Origin: Pigmentiphaga sp. NML080357
Lineage (GTDB): Bacteria > Pseudomonadota > Gammaproteobacteria > Burkholderiales > Burkholderiaceae_B
Direction of reading: 5' to 3'
DNA length: 56,976 nt
Assembly: GCF_002188465.1 (NCBI RefSeq)
Contig: NZ_NINW01000031.1
Span: forward strand, 1 to 56,976
The notes under the pieces were generated by a model. That model was not told where the DNA came from, made no database searches, and saw only the letters and a program-made list of their open reading frames with translations. The position numbers and the translations under genes are program-made. Below, one piece after another: positions 44,005 to 54,356 of this stretch (within the stretch, counting starts at the first letter, position 1; each line of letters opens with the position of its first letter).

Positions 44005-45237
44005 ATGAGCAGTTTCGCGGAACACGCCATTCTGTCGCCGCCCGGCGGCACGGACGCGCCCTCCCCGCCCCTCGTCGCCGCATTGCGCGAGCTGGCTCCC
44101 GGCTTGCGCGCCGCTGCGCGAGAAGTGGAGGCCGCGCGCCGCATACCCGCTGCTCACATGGAACTGGTGCGCGCCACCGGCTTCTTCGACCTGGTCAAGC
44201 CAGCTGCATACGGCGGCGCGGAGCAGAGCTTCGCAGCGCTGGTCGAGGCCAATCTGCTCCTTGCACAGCACTGCGCATCGACCGCCTGGGTGTGCGGCCT
44301 GCTGGCCGCGCATCAATGGCTGCTGGCGGGCTTTCCGGCCGAAGCGCAGCACGACGTCTGGGGCGCCGACCCCGATGCGCTGCTATGCGGATCGTATGCG
44401 CCGGCAAGCCGGGCGCAGCCGGCGCCAGGCGGCCTGCGGCTGAGCGGAAGCTGGAGTTTTGCCAGTGGCTGCGAGAACGCCCGGTGGGCGCTCTGCGCCG
44501 CCATGGTGCCGTGCGCCGACGATCCGTCTCGCCTGGAGCCCGCCTTCCTGCTGGTACCCGCGACGGACTATCGCATCGTCGACACATGGAACGTGGTCGG
44601 GCTGGCGGGCACAGGCAGCAAGACACTGGTGCTCGACGATGTGTACGTGCCTGCCCATCGTCTGCTGACCTTCGCCCAGACCACGTCGGGCAACACTCCA
44701 GGCGCCGCGCATTACCGGCAAGTCCCCGGCTACCGCATTCCCATGCTGACCGTCATTCCCTCGTGCCTGGCCTCGGTCGCGGTAGGTGCCGCGCAGGGGG
44801 CACTCGACGAGTACGTAGCGGTCACCAGCGGCCGCGTCACCCGCGGCGCGGTGGCCGGCGCGCATCAGAAGATGGCCGAGTTCGCCACGGTCCAGTTGCG
44901 CGTGGCGGAAGCGGCCGCCAGCGCGGACGCGGCACGGGAGATCCTTCTGCGCGACCTGCGCTGGGTCACCGCCAGGGTCGGCGGCGGCCATGCCGTGACC
45001 GAGGAAGACCGCATCGTTTGCCGGCGCGGCCAGTCGTTCGCGGTATCGCTGGCGCTGCGGGCGATCGAGGCCCTCAACGCGTCCACCGGCGGCGCGGGCC
45101 TGCAGATGGACAACCCGGTGCAGCGGGCCTGGCGCGACATCAACGCGGTCGGCCGCCACATCAGCATGAACTGGGATGCGGTGGGCACGATGTACGGGCA
45201 GATGGCGCTGGGGTTGACGCCGCGTGGGCAATATTGA
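44005..45237 (+). CDS. graA: Acyl-CoA dehydrogenase-fold flavin monooxygenase (resorcinol hydroxylase type)
   Basis: From ATG 44005 (GGAG upstream), 410 residues with the acyl-CoA dehydrogenase/HpaB-type fold: an N-terminal helical domain (LVRATGFFDLVKPAAYGGAE), a beta domain (GLRLSGSWSFASGCENARWA and DTWNVVGLAGTGSKTLVLDD) and a C-terminal helical bundle. Two-component oxygenases of this kind hydroxylate phenols with reduced flavin. With the upstream reductase and downstream gamma-resorcylate decarboxylase it most likely converts resorcinol to hydroxyquinol. Confidence 0.85.
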   Translation: MSSFAEHAILSPPGGTDAPSPPLVAALRELAPGLRAAAREVEAARRIPAAHMELVRATGFFDLVKPAAYGGAEQSFAALVEANLLLAQHCASTAWVCGLLAAHQWLLAGFPAEAQHDVWGADPDALLCGSYAPASRAQPAPGGLRLSGSWSFASGCENARWALCAAMVPCADDPSRLEPAFLLVPATDYRIVDTWNVVGLAGTGSKTLVLDDVYVPAHRLLTFAQTTSGNTPGAAHYRQVPGYRIPMLTVIPSCLASVAVGAAQGALDEYVAVTSGRVTRGAVAGAHQKMAEFATVQLRVAEAAASADAAREILLRDLRWVTARVGGGHAVTEEDRIVCRRGQSFAVSLALRAIEALNASTGGAGLQMDNPVQRAWRDINAVGRHISMNWDAVGTMYGQMALGLTPRGQY

Positions 45238-45272
45238 CCCCCCCTACGCCTTTCGGGCGCCCCCCAGGGGGC

Positions 45273-45309
45273 GATGCGGGTGGACCGGCGTAGCCGGATC
45301 CACCGCATC
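45273..45309. repeat. REP-like palindrome
   Basis: Arms GATGCG-GTGGACCGGC and GCCGGATCCAC-CGCATC flank GTA. It is preceded by a CCCCCAGGGGG hairpin that may terminate the monooxygenase transcript. It is the same family as 13124-13147. Confidence 0.6.
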
Positions 45310-45311
45310 CT

Positions 45312-45407
45312 GGATCTAGTACCGCTTTCTTGGAATGTGGCGCCGGTGCTTCGCTGGCTGCCAGCGGTAGCAGTGGCGTGACACCTCAAGAAGCTCGTAC
45401 TAGATCC
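45312..45407. repeat. 96-bp element with long terminal inverted repeats
   Basis: GGATCTAGTAC at 45312-45322 is mirrored exactly by GTACTAGATCC at 45397-45407, and similarity continues inward to about 33 bases with roughly three quarters matching. It has no coding capacity. It looks like a small non-autonomous element or dispersed palindromic repeat sitting just upstream of the decarboxylase gene. Confidence 0.6.
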
Positions 45408-45471
45408 CGGGCACCGCGTTCTGCGTGAATTGGGATCTTGCATTTTCTGACTGCATGTACAGGAGAGAGGG

Positions 45472-46452
45472 ATGAAAGGAAAAATCGCGCTGGAAGAGCA
45501 TTTCGCCACGGAAGAGACCCTGATGGATTCGGCGGGCTTCGTGCCGGAGAAGGACTGGCCGGAGCTGAAGTCGCGGCTGCTCGATATCCAGGACAGGCGG
45601 CTGCGCCTGATGGACGAGCATGGCATCGAGGTCATGATCCTGTCGCTGAACGCGCCGGCGGTGCAGGCCATCGGGGACCACCGCAAGGCGCATGAGACGG
45701 CCCGCAGGGCCAACGACTTCCTGGCGGAGGAAGTGGCCAAGCGGCCGGACCGGTTCCGCGGCTTTGCCGCGCTGGCCATGCAGGAACCGGAACTCGCGGC
45801 GGCCGAACTGGAGCGCTGCGTGAAGGACCTGGGTTTCGTCGGCGCGCTGGTCAACGGATTCTCCGAAGACGTGCGGCATTCCAAGCCGCTGTACTACGAC
45901 ATGCCGCAGTACCGGCCGTTCTGGGCAACCGTCCAGACGCTCGACGTCCCGTTCTACCTGCATCCGCGCAATCCGCTGCCACTCGACGCCGGGATCTACG
46001 ACGGACACGGCTGGCTGCTCGGACCGACGTGGGCATTCGGGCAGGAAACGGCGGTGCATGCCCTGCGGCTGATGGGCTCGGGCCTATTCGACCAGTTTCC
46101 GGCGCTGCGCATCATCCTGGGCCACATGGGAGAAGGCCTGCCCTACAGCATGTGGCGCATCGACCACCGCAACGCCTGGCTCAAGGCCAAGCCGAAGTAT
46201 CCGGCCAAGAGGAAGATCGTCGACTACTTCAACGAGAACTTCTACCTGACCACCTCGGGCAACTTCCGCACGCAGGCGCTGATCGATGCCATCCTCGAGA
46301 TCGGCGCCGACCGCATTCTGTTCTCCACCGACTGGCCGTTCGAGAACATCGACCATGCGGCCGAATGGTTCGACTCAACCAGCATCAGCGAAGCCGACCG
46401 GCTCAAAATAGGCAGCGCCAATGCGGCGCGGCTGTTCAAGCTGGACCGGTAA
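45472..46452 (+). CDS. graF: Gamma-resorcylate (2,6-dihydroxybenzoate) decarboxylase
   Basis: A 326-residue ACMSD-type amidohydrolase that removes CO2 from 2,6-dihydroxybenzoate to give resorcinol, reversibly. The sequence follows the characterised Rhizobium enzyme closely as I remember it (KIALEEHF, DSAGFVP, LSLNAPAVQA, VPFYLHPRNPLP). The metal ligands fall at the same numbers: E8, H10, H164, H218 (ILGHMGEGLP) and D287 (FSTDWPFEN). AGGAGAGAG lies upstream of the ATG. It is followed by an MFS transporter gene 82 bp on. Confidence 0.93.
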   Translation: MKGKIALEEHFATEETLMDSAGFVPEKDWPELKSRLLDIQDRRLRLMDEHGIEVMILSLNAPAVQAIGDHRKAHETARRANDFLAEEVAKRPDRFRGFAALAMQEPELAAAELERCVKDLGFVGALVNGFSEDVRHSKPLYYDMPQYRPFWATVQTLDVPFYLHPRNPLPLDAGIYDGHGWLLGPTWAFGQETAVHALRLMGSGLFDQFPALRIILGHMGEGLPYSMWRIDHRNAWLKAKPKYPAKRKIVDYFNENFYLTTSGNFRTQALIDAILEIGADRILFSTDWPFENIDHAAEWFDSTSISEADRLKIGSANAARLFKLDR

Positions 46453-46534
46453 TCGCCCCCCCCCCCCCGGCCGGACATCGTATCCGGCCGGCGATCCCAT
46501 CCCATAGATGGCCCGAGCCATCAGGAGGAAGACA

Positions 46535-47770
46535 ATGAAGACGATCAATCGATGGTGGATCGTGGTCGGATCCGTGTTCGGCCTGTTGGTCGGCAATGGT
46601 CCCATCATGCAATTCACCTTCGGCGTGTTTCTGCTGCCGGTCACCAGCGAGTTCGGCTGGTCGCGTTCCACCACATCGCTGGCCCTGGTGATCGGGCTAT
46701 GCGTGACCGCGCTATGCGTGCCGCTGGCCGGAAGGCTCGCCGACCGCCACGGCGTGCGCGCCGTCACCCTGCCGGCCATCACGCTGTTCGCGCTCTCGAT
46801 GGTCGCGCTGGCCTTCCTGGCCGATACGCCGGCGAAGTTCATGATCATCTATGCGCTGATGGGCATCGCCGCGGCGGGCCAGACGCCCCTGCCCTACGCC
46901 AAGGCCATTGCCACCTGGTTCGACGACAAGCGCGGGCTGGCGCTGGGCGTGGCCATGTCCGGCGTCGGCCTGGGAGCGGCGCTGGTTCCCCAGTTCGCCC
47001 AGGCGCTAGTCGCGCACGTGGGCTGGCGCGGCGCATACGTCGGGCTGGCGGCGCTCACCTTCGTTGTCGGGTTTACCGCAGTCGGCCTGGCGGTGCGCGA
47101 ACCGCCCCATCGCGCCGCGGCCGACGGCCTGCCGGCGTTGCCCGGGCTGACCGGGCGACAGGCGCTGCGCAGCCCCCTGTTCTGGAAACTGGCCATCGCC
47201 TTTGCGGGCGTCGCCCTCGCCACGAACGGCGTCATCGCCCACGTGGTTCCGTTGCTGGTCGACCGCGGCATTGCCGCCACGCTCGCCACCTCGGCGCTGG
47301 GCTTCGCCGGCCTTGCGCTCATCGGAGGCAGGCTGCTGGCTGGCTTCCTGCTCGACCGCATCTTCGCGCCCTACGTGGCGGCCTTCTTCTTCCTGGTCCC
47401 GGTAGCCGGCATCGCCCTGCTGCTCGCCAACCCGTCGCCCGCCTATGCGGCCGTCGCGGTCGTGCTGATAGGGCTGGGCCTGGGCGCGGAAGTGGACCTG
47501 ATCGCCTTCCTGCTGTCGCGCTACCTGGGCTTGAAGAGCTTCGGCGAGATCTATGGCTATTTGTTCGCCGCCTTCATGGCGGGGTCCGGCGGAGGCCCCT
47601 ATGTCATGGGGCTCGTGTTCGACGCGACAGGAAGCTATTCGTCGGCATTGACCGGATTGAGCCTGGTCCTGCTGGCTTCCGCGATGCTGGTGCTGCGGCT
47701 CGGCGCCTACGCCTACCCTCGCCAGAATGGCGGCGGCAATCGGTCGGAGGTGTTGCAGGCGGCGCATTGA
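46535..47770 (+). CDS. MFS transporter (aromatic acid/monocarboxylate type)
   Basis: Start ATG 46535 follows AGGAGGAAGACA, a strong ribosome binding site; 411 residues. Twelve hydrophobic segments are apparent, with the MFS loop motif GRLADRHGVRAV and the NGPIMQFTFGVFLLP opening of the oxalate/formate-like family. Its place after the decarboxylase suggests uptake of gamma-resorcylate or a related acid. Confidence 0.9.
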   Translation: MKTINRWWIVVGSVFGLLVGNGPIMQFTFGVFLLPVTSEFGWSRSTTSLALVIGLCVTALCVPLAGRLADRHGVRAVTLPAITLFALSMVALAFLADTPAKFMIIYALMGIAAAGQTPLPYAKAIATWFDDKRGLALGVAMSGVGLGAALVPQFAQALVAHVGWRGAYVGLAALTFVVGFTAVGLAVREPPHRAAADGLPALPGLTGRQALRSPLFWKLAIAFAGVALATNGVIAHVVPLLVDRGIAATLATSALGFAGLALIGGRLLAGFLLDRIFAPYVAAFFFLVPVAGIALLLANPSPAYAAVAVVLIGLGLGAEVDLIAFLLSRYLGLKSFGEIYGYLFAAFMAGSGGGPYVMGLVFDATGSYSSALTGLSLVLLASAMLVLRLGAYAYPRQNGGGNRSEVLQAAH

Positions 47771-47862
47771 CGAGCACGGCGTCACCGCGATGTAACGGGA
47801 AGCGGGGAGGATGGCAGCGCTTTGCACCTGCAAGCGCCCCCTCCCACGACATCCCGAGAACA

Positions 47863-49272
47863 ATGAGCCAGCATACCTACCCCGCCGTCCCCCTCGATTT
47901 TTCCTTGCGCCGGGCTTTCCTGCTCAAGACCTTCCGCACCGCGGGCGCCGTGAGCCTGGCGGGATTCCTGGCCGCCTGTGGCGGCGACGGCGACGACCCG
48001 GCCGATCCCACCGCGCCGGTCGATCCCGATCCGGTCGATCCGAACCCGCCTGTCGAGCCCGAGAAGTTCAACCCCTTCGCGCAGTTTTCCGCCCTGCAGC
48101 CCGCGGACGCCAACGGCGTGATGCTTCCCAAGGGCTTCTCCTCGCGCATCGTCGCGCGCAGCGGCCAAGCGCCGGTGAGCGGCAGCAGCTTCCTGTGGCA
48201 CGCGGCGCCCGACGGAGGCGCCTGTTACCCCACGGACGGAGGCGGCTGGATCTATGTCAGCAACGCGGAGATGACTGCTCCGCTAGGCGGCGTCAGCGCG
48301 TTGAAGTTCGACAAGAACGGGAAAATCATCGATGCCTATCCGGTCCTCAAGGGCACTTCCGGAAACTGTGCGGGTGGTCCCACGCCGTGGAATACCTGGC
48401 TGTCTTGCGAAGAATTCGAACTTACCCAGCAGATAGCCGGCCTGGTATGGGAATGCGATCCCTACCGGCCCTGGTCCGACGCCACCCCGCCGCGCGCCTG
48501 GCCCGCACTCGGCAAATATGCGCACGAAGCGGTGTGCGTGGACCCGGCGAATCGCATGCTGTACCTGACCGAGGACGCAGGCGGTGGGCGTGTCTACCGC
48601 TACGTCTGCGACTCGACCGACTGGCCGGCCGGCGCGGAACGCCCCGTCAAGTTCGAGTCGGGCCAGTTGCAAGTGTTGCGCATCGATGCGCTGCCACGCG
48701 ACGCCAATGCGTCGGACGCGGCCTACGCCGACATTGTCGGCTTTGGCAAACCGCCCGCCTCGGTCACTTGGGAGCCGGTCGCCTTTCCCGACCAGGGGCA
48801 GAAGAGCATACGCGATACCTTGCGTGCCGGCGGCATTCTTCCGCCCGGGAATTATTTCCAGAAAGCCGAAGGCATCTGGTTCTTCAACGGCATCGTGTTC
48901 TTCGTCACCTCCAGCAATAGCCGGATCTGGGCTTACGACACCGCCAACCGCACGCTGGAAATCATCTTCGACGGCAAGCAGGGCACGCCGGAAACACACA
49001 GCATCGACGAACCCGACAACATCACGATCACGTCCTTCGGCGAAATGCTGGTCGCCGAGGACGCCGGCAATCTCGAGATCGGCGTACTGCGCGACAACGG
49101 CACCTCGCAGGCGGTGATGCGCCTGGTAGGCCACGACGACAGCGAGATCACCGGCCCCGCGGTGTCTCCCGACGGGACGCGACTCTACTTCAGCTCGCAG
49201 CGTGGCGCCACGGGCCGGTCGGAGGACGGAATCACATTCGAGATCCTGTTGCCCACCAAACTGGTGCTGTGA
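47863..49272 (+). CDS. DUF839 (PhoX-like) Tat-exported lipoprotein
   Basis: From ATG 47863, 469 residues. The N-terminus has a twin-arginine motif (FSLRRAFLLK) and a lipobox (FLAAC, Cys about 40), then an Asp/Pro-rich linker. The rest is a DUF839 beta-propeller: FLWHAAPDGGACYPTDGGGW, ISCEEFEL-like WLSCEEFELTQQ, YLTEDAGGGRVYRYV and DNITITSFGEMLVAEDAGN. The family includes calcium-dependent PhoX phosphatases, but activity is not proven here. A longer open frame from 46552 runs inside the MFS gene and is not the start. A fragment of a paralogue lies at 16248-16450. Confidence 0.9.
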   Translation: MSQHTYPAVPLDFSLRRAFLLKTFRTAGAVSLAGFLAACGGDGDDPADPTAPVDPDPVDPNPPVEPEKFNPFAQFSALQPADANGVMLPKGFSSRIVARSGQAPVSGSSFLWHAAPDGGACYPTDGGGWIYVSNAEMTAPLGGVSALKFDKNGKIIDAYPVLKGTSGNCAGGPTPWNTWLSCEEFELTQQIAGLVWECDPYRPWSDATPPRAWPALGKYAHEAVCVDPANRMLYLTEDAGGGRVYRYVCDSTDWPAGAERPVKFESGQLQVLRIDALPRDANASDAAYADIVGFGKPPASVTWEPVAFPDQGQKSIRDTLRAGGILPPGNYFQKAEGIWFFNGIVFFVTSSNSRIWAYDTANRTLEIIFDGKQGTPETHSIDEPDNITITSFGEMLVAEDAGNLEIGVLRDNGTSQAVMRLVGHDDSEITGPAVSPDGTRLYFSSQRGATGRSEDGITFEILLPTKLVL

Positions 49273-49296
49273 GGGGCATCGGTAGTAGCGAAAGCG

Positions 49297-49997
49297 ACGG
49301 GCATCCCTGCTCCCGTGGGGAACACTGGGCCAGCCTAATGCGTTCGTCGAACTTGCTAAGCTCATCCCCGCTCCCGCGGGGAACACTTTCATTGCTGATC
49401 AGGACGAGGTGTCGTGGACGGTTCATCCCCGCTCCCGCGGGGAACACAATGCCTCGATCCTCGAAGTACCAAATGTGCTCGGTTCATCCCCGCTCCCGCG
49501 GGGAACACGGACGTTCGACCCCGGTTGCGAGGGCATAGAGCGGTTCATCCCCGCTCCCGCGGGGAACACTTCGGACGCGAGCTGGAGGAGAAGGGCCTGA
49601 CCGGTTCATCCCCGCTCCCGCGGGGAACACGCCCGGATAACCCTCATGGCCCCTCGCTTGTCGCGGTTCATCCCCGCTCCCGCGGGGAACACGCTGCGCC
49701 CCATGCGCCCGCTGGTGAAATTCACGGTTCATCCCCGCTCCCGCGGGGAACACGCAGTTCCAGGCGTTGCCATTCACGACTCCCCCGGTTCATCCCCGCT
49801 CCCGCGGGGAACACAGCCCATTGCTGTCTCACTGAACGGCGCTTCGCGGTTCATCCCCGCTCCCGCGGGGAACACGGCCATATTGCCGCCGTGTTGCTCC
49901 ACCCAGGCGGTTCATCCCCGCTCCCGCGGGGAACACATATCCCCGCATATCTCGCAATCACGCGCAAACGGTTCATCCCCGCTCCCGCGGGGAACAC
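49297..49997 (-). CRISPR. CRISPR array 3 (type I-E), 12 repeats
   Basis: There are 12 repeats and 11 spacers. The two leader-distal repeats are degenerate: 49297-49325 with about 7 changes and 49358-49386 with 4 changes at its end. The other ten carry the GGGA loop as in array 1. The leader is on the right. It starts 24 bp after the DUF839 stop. The small number of spacers may reflect deletion or reduced acquisition after the loss of interference genes in its locus. Confidence 0.98.
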
Positions 49998-50059
49998 ACC
50001 AAACATAACTGGTTGTTTTCAAAAGAAAAAACCAGGCCGAAAAAATCCACCAACTTTTG
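49998..50059 (-). promoter_or_regulatory. Leader of array 3
   Basis: It shares ACCAAA, TTGTTTTCAAAAGAAAAAA and AATCCACCAACTTTT (50044-50058) with leader 1. The flanking arms are CTGGTT (50009) and AACCAG (50030): they pair as in leader 1, though the bases differ, which is compensatory change. Confidence 0.75.
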
Positions 50060-51288
<1,229 letters not shown>

Positions 51289-51318
51289 GCTCGATCCTCC
51301 ACATGTCCATGCGAACCG

Positions 51319-51978
51319 TCACAGCGGCCTGCGAACGAGCATCAAGCCACATCCGAAGGCTTTGGCATGCCCTAAACCCGACGCCAACATCGCTGCGAAG
51401 GCATCCGGATCGGTCACTCTCAGGGCCCCACGAAAATCCACAGAGCTGAAGCGGATCCGATCCCCCTTGCCTACATGCTGGGTATAGCCATCCACGGACA
51501 AACTGGTCTCGTCGACCAGGAAACCGTGTCGTCCTCCCTGTTGATTGAGCCACGCGGTGCATGCGGATCGCACCAGGGAATAGCTCGATACCCGTTCGGA
51601 GCCGTCTTCCTTGGCTCGCCTCTTGGCATCCATCACCACGTCGTGACGGCGACTTTTGCCGTCATCGTGTTGACGGGTAACGACAGGGTTGGCACGCAGT
51701 TCGAACTCCAGTTGGTCGCCGGCCTGCAGCCGGGGGGTGTAGGGCCGCGTTTGCACAGACCAGGCATCGCTGAAAGCCACGGGAGGACGCTTGGAGACCA
51801 CGTAGAAGCGCATCGCCTGTCCGTGATCCGCCCGACGGAAAATGTGGTCTCGAGCCGTACCGGTTTCAGAGGGGAAGAAGCGCCACAGCCATTGGTGTTC
51901 GGCATAGACTCCCTGGAACAATTGATGCATCGCCTCGTGTTCCAAGCCCGGCGTGGGGGTGATGACACTGAAATGCAT
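51319..51978 (-). CDS. cas6e: Cas6e, second copy
   Basis: 219 residues from ATG 51978 (MHFSVITPTPGLEHEAMHQL). The catalytic His region YAEHQWLWRFFP and the C-terminal Gly loop are intact. It can be expected to process all three arrays. It begins one base after the cas5e stop. Confidence 0.96.
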   Translation of the reverse strand: MHFSVITPTPGLEHEAMHQLFQGVYAEHQWLWRFFPSETGTARDHIFRRADHGQAMRFYVVSKRPPVAFSDAWSVQTRPYTPRLQAGDQLEFELRANPVVTRQHDDGKSRRHDVVMDAKRRAKEDGSERVSSYSLVRSACTAWLNQQGGRHGFLVDETSLSVDGYTQHVGKGDRIRFSSVDFRGALRVTDPDAFAAMLASGLGHAKAFGCGLMLVRRPL

Positions 51979-51979
51979 G

Positions 51980-52693
51980 TCAGGCCTCCTGGGGCAGTAT
52001 CGCCACGTGCTGAGTGCGTTCACCGTACTGCCAGGCGCCTCGATGAATCAGGCGGTCACGTTGGCGAACGGTCAGACTGGATTCGACACCAGGCGTCATG
52101 CCATCGCACCAGGTCAACTTGAAAGGAAGACTGGTCGACCCTTCCGCAGCGTACGGGTAGCCGGACAGTGCGGACAACACATCATCGGCATCCACCAGGC
52201 AAGGAGCCATAGGCGCATCCAGCGGGCAGGACTTTCGTCCCAGATAAGGGACAAAAACGGGTGTCAACAAGGCCCGGCGCAGGACATCTAGGGGATAGGG
52301 GGCCTCCTTTTCGGTTTGGACTGCGATGCGATACCGGACTTCCTGCATATGATCGCGGGTAGAAAGGATGGTGCTCAGATCCGTCCTCGGAAATGACAAT
52401 TCATCTTTGCGAGTGGCATGGCGAGTCCCCTTGAGCAAGCTGCGCGGAGCAACCTGCGCCGTATGATAATCACGCAGCATTGGACCACAGGCATACACGC
52501 CGACCGCCGGCAAATAGTGTCGGTGAACGGCCTGGATATCGTTTTCCTGATCGCGTCTCAGACCCAAGGCGGCACACAGCAAGCCAGCGAGAGCGGATAC
52601 AGTTGGAAGGTCCTGCGTGCCGCGATACTCGCCCACGGCCGCTTCTCCCCAGGAGGCCATGGCGCCTTGCAGTTGAAATACCAGGTACTGCAT
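51980..52693 (-). CDS. cas5e: Cas5e, second copy
   Basis: 237 residues, collinear with the first copy (MQYLVFQLQGAMASWGEAAV) and without disruption. It lies 3 bp after cas7e. Confidence 0.96.
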   Translation of the reverse strand: MQYLVFQLQGAMASWGEAAVGEYRGTQDLPTVSALAGLLCAALGLRRDQENDIQAVHRHYLPAVGVYACGPMLRDYHTAQVAPRSLLKGTRHATRKDELSFPRTDLSTILSTRDHMQEVRYRIAVQTEKEAPYPLDVLRRALLTPVFVPYLGRKSCPLDAPMAPCLVDADDVLSALSGYPYAAEGSTSLPFKLTWCDGMTPGVESSLTVRQRDRLIHRGAWQYGERTQHVAILPQEA

Positions 52694-52696
52694 GAC

Positions 52697-53794
52697 TCAG
52701 TCCTGAATGAAATCGATCAGGGCCTGCAGCGAACCCGTGCCCGCATCGGTGTCCAGCGCCAGGCAGGCATCCGAGCAGGGGCCGTATGTCTTGTCGAAAT
52801 TTTCCCGCTGTTTCTGTAGAGACGCGATGGATTCGGTCAACATCGACCGGTCGTCGCTACCGCGCACGGGCCGCAGGAAAGCCTGAGAGAGGCTGCGCGG
52901 CTGTTGTGTGCCCTTCTCTGCCAACACATAGGCGGCATAAGCCCTCGAGGCATAGCTATTTTGCATACCGGTGGGACTAACCTTGGTGATGGCTTCCAGC
53001 AAGGAAGCCATTGCCCGGTTCGCCAAGGCCTTATCGCCTTGCAGGTTCTTTTGCAGCAACGTGCGGTTCACACATACGTACAGGTAGAACAGGCCGGCAC
53101 CATAGCCGCGCTCTCCAATGTGGCCTGCCCCCGTGTCCGTATCCAGATCGTCCACGGCGCTGAAATAATCGTCTTCGACTTCCGCACGATGGACCGTAAA
53201 TGCGTGGGCGACTTGCACGGCTGCCTCCACGTTGAACTCGCTGGCACTGGCAAGCATGCGGCCAAACATGGAGACGTCTACGGCGGTAGCGTCTTTGCTG
53301 AGCAGCTTCAGCTCGTCGACCTCAGGGCCCTTGCCGCGCTGGACACAATTCGCCGCTAACTGCAACGCAGCTTGCCGCTCTGCGGGAGAGACGTGCACGA
53401 TCTCCTTTATCTGCAGCAGCTTCTTCAGGTCTTGCTCCGCCGCGCTGTCGCCGTCGGATTTCTTCTTCTTAGACTCCGGCTTCTCGATTTCCAGCGAACC
53501 GAAGGCTGCGGCGATCTGACGGGCCCACTCCAGTGCCTTCGGCGCGTCCAATCCCTGGGCCAGCATGGCGTCATACACATCCTTTCCCAGAAGACGAGTG
53601 CGTTTTCCCAAGTGATTTCCTACTGCTGCCTCGAATAGATCGGAAGTCCGCCAGGCACGCTTGAGGCTTTGCGAAGAGACACGCAGCCGCAAAGCGCCTC
53701 CCATCAGCGCCGTCTTGGGGCGGCCGGTATCATCGCGATTCAGGTTGGCCGGTGCGTAATGAGTCAGGATATGCAATTGGATGAAGTCGGACAT
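52697..53794 (-). CDS. cas7e: Cas7e, second copy
   Basis: 365 residues from ATG 53794 with GAGGAAA upstream. It is collinear with the first copy; the Lys-rich loop differs (KKKKSDGDSAAEQ). No disruption is seen. Confidence 0.96.
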   Translation of the reverse strand: MSDFIQLHILTHYAPANLNRDDTGRPKTALMGGALRLRVSSQSLKRAWRTSDLFEAAVGNHLGKRTRLLGKDVYDAMLAQGLDAPKALEWARQIAAAFGSLEIEKPESKKKKSDGDSAAEQDLKKLLQIKEIVHVSPAERQAALQLAANCVQRGKGPEVDELKLLSKDATAVDVSMFGRMLASASEFNVEAAVQVAHAFTVHRAEVEDDYFSAVDDLDTDTGAGHIGERGYGAGLFYLYVCVNRTLLQKNLQGDKALANRAMASLLEAITKVSPTGMQNSYASRAYAAYVLAEKGTQQPRSLSQAFLRPVRGSDDRSMLTESIASLQKQRENFDKTYGPCSDACLALDTDAGTGSLQALIDFIQD

Positions 53795-53852
53795 GAATTT
53801 CCTCTGTACAGCGCAAGTAGGAGAAGCAGACAAGCGAATGTGTCAGGTTGGC

Positions 53853-54356
53853 TCAATTGGGCCAACGGTAGTAGGCGTACGCCCAGGCGCGCTTGACTTT
53901 GTCGCCCCAGAAAACGACATCGCCGGCGAGTTGAATCGGGCAAACGAGACCGTCAATCAAGGGCAGCGCCCGACGTAACCCCGTGAACAACGCTTCGTCA
54001 TTGTGCGCATCGAGCAAGCGGCGGAAGCGCAACTCGCTCACGGCATTGCGATCGGAGCCCGCAGCTCGTTCGCTCATGGCCAACGGTACGGCGAGGCGAC
54101 CGGTGGGCTGCTTCAGATTTGCCATCAACGCGCAGGCGATGGCCAGGCGATCAAGCAGTTGATCATTGATCGATGTTGAGCGGAGTTCTTCCAGTTGTTG
54201 GCGCAAACGATGCACCGCAGGACACATGACGGCGTCGAGCACAGAAGAAGCCCGGCGCAATTGCGCTCGCCCGCCTTTATCGTATTCGTCCAGGTATGTC
54301 AGCCAACGTCGGATGGACTGGCCTTCGGGGCTGTCGGGGATCAGGATCAAGGACAT
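53853..54356 (-). CDS. cse2: Cse2, second copy
   Basis: 167 residues from ATG 54356, overlapping by one base (TGATG) the stop of the residual cse1 3' frame. A short variable stretch (LRSTSINDQLLDRL) replaces the first copy's ELEPGAFDEWKGDRL. Otherwise it is intact. Confidence 0.94.
   Translation of the reverse strand: MSLILIPDSPEGQSIRRWLTYLDEYDKGGRAQLRRASSVLDAVMCPAVHRLRQQLEELRSTSINDQLLDRLAIACALMANLKQPTGRLAVPLAMSERAAGSDRNAVSELRFRRLLDAHNDEALFTGLRRALPLIDGLVCPIQLAGDVVFWGDKVKRAWAYAYYRWPN

Noticed and set aside
46552-49272. A 906-codon frame ending with the DUF839 protein
   Set aside because: The first half is out of frame inside the MFS gene; the conserved protein begins at the signal sequence at 47863.
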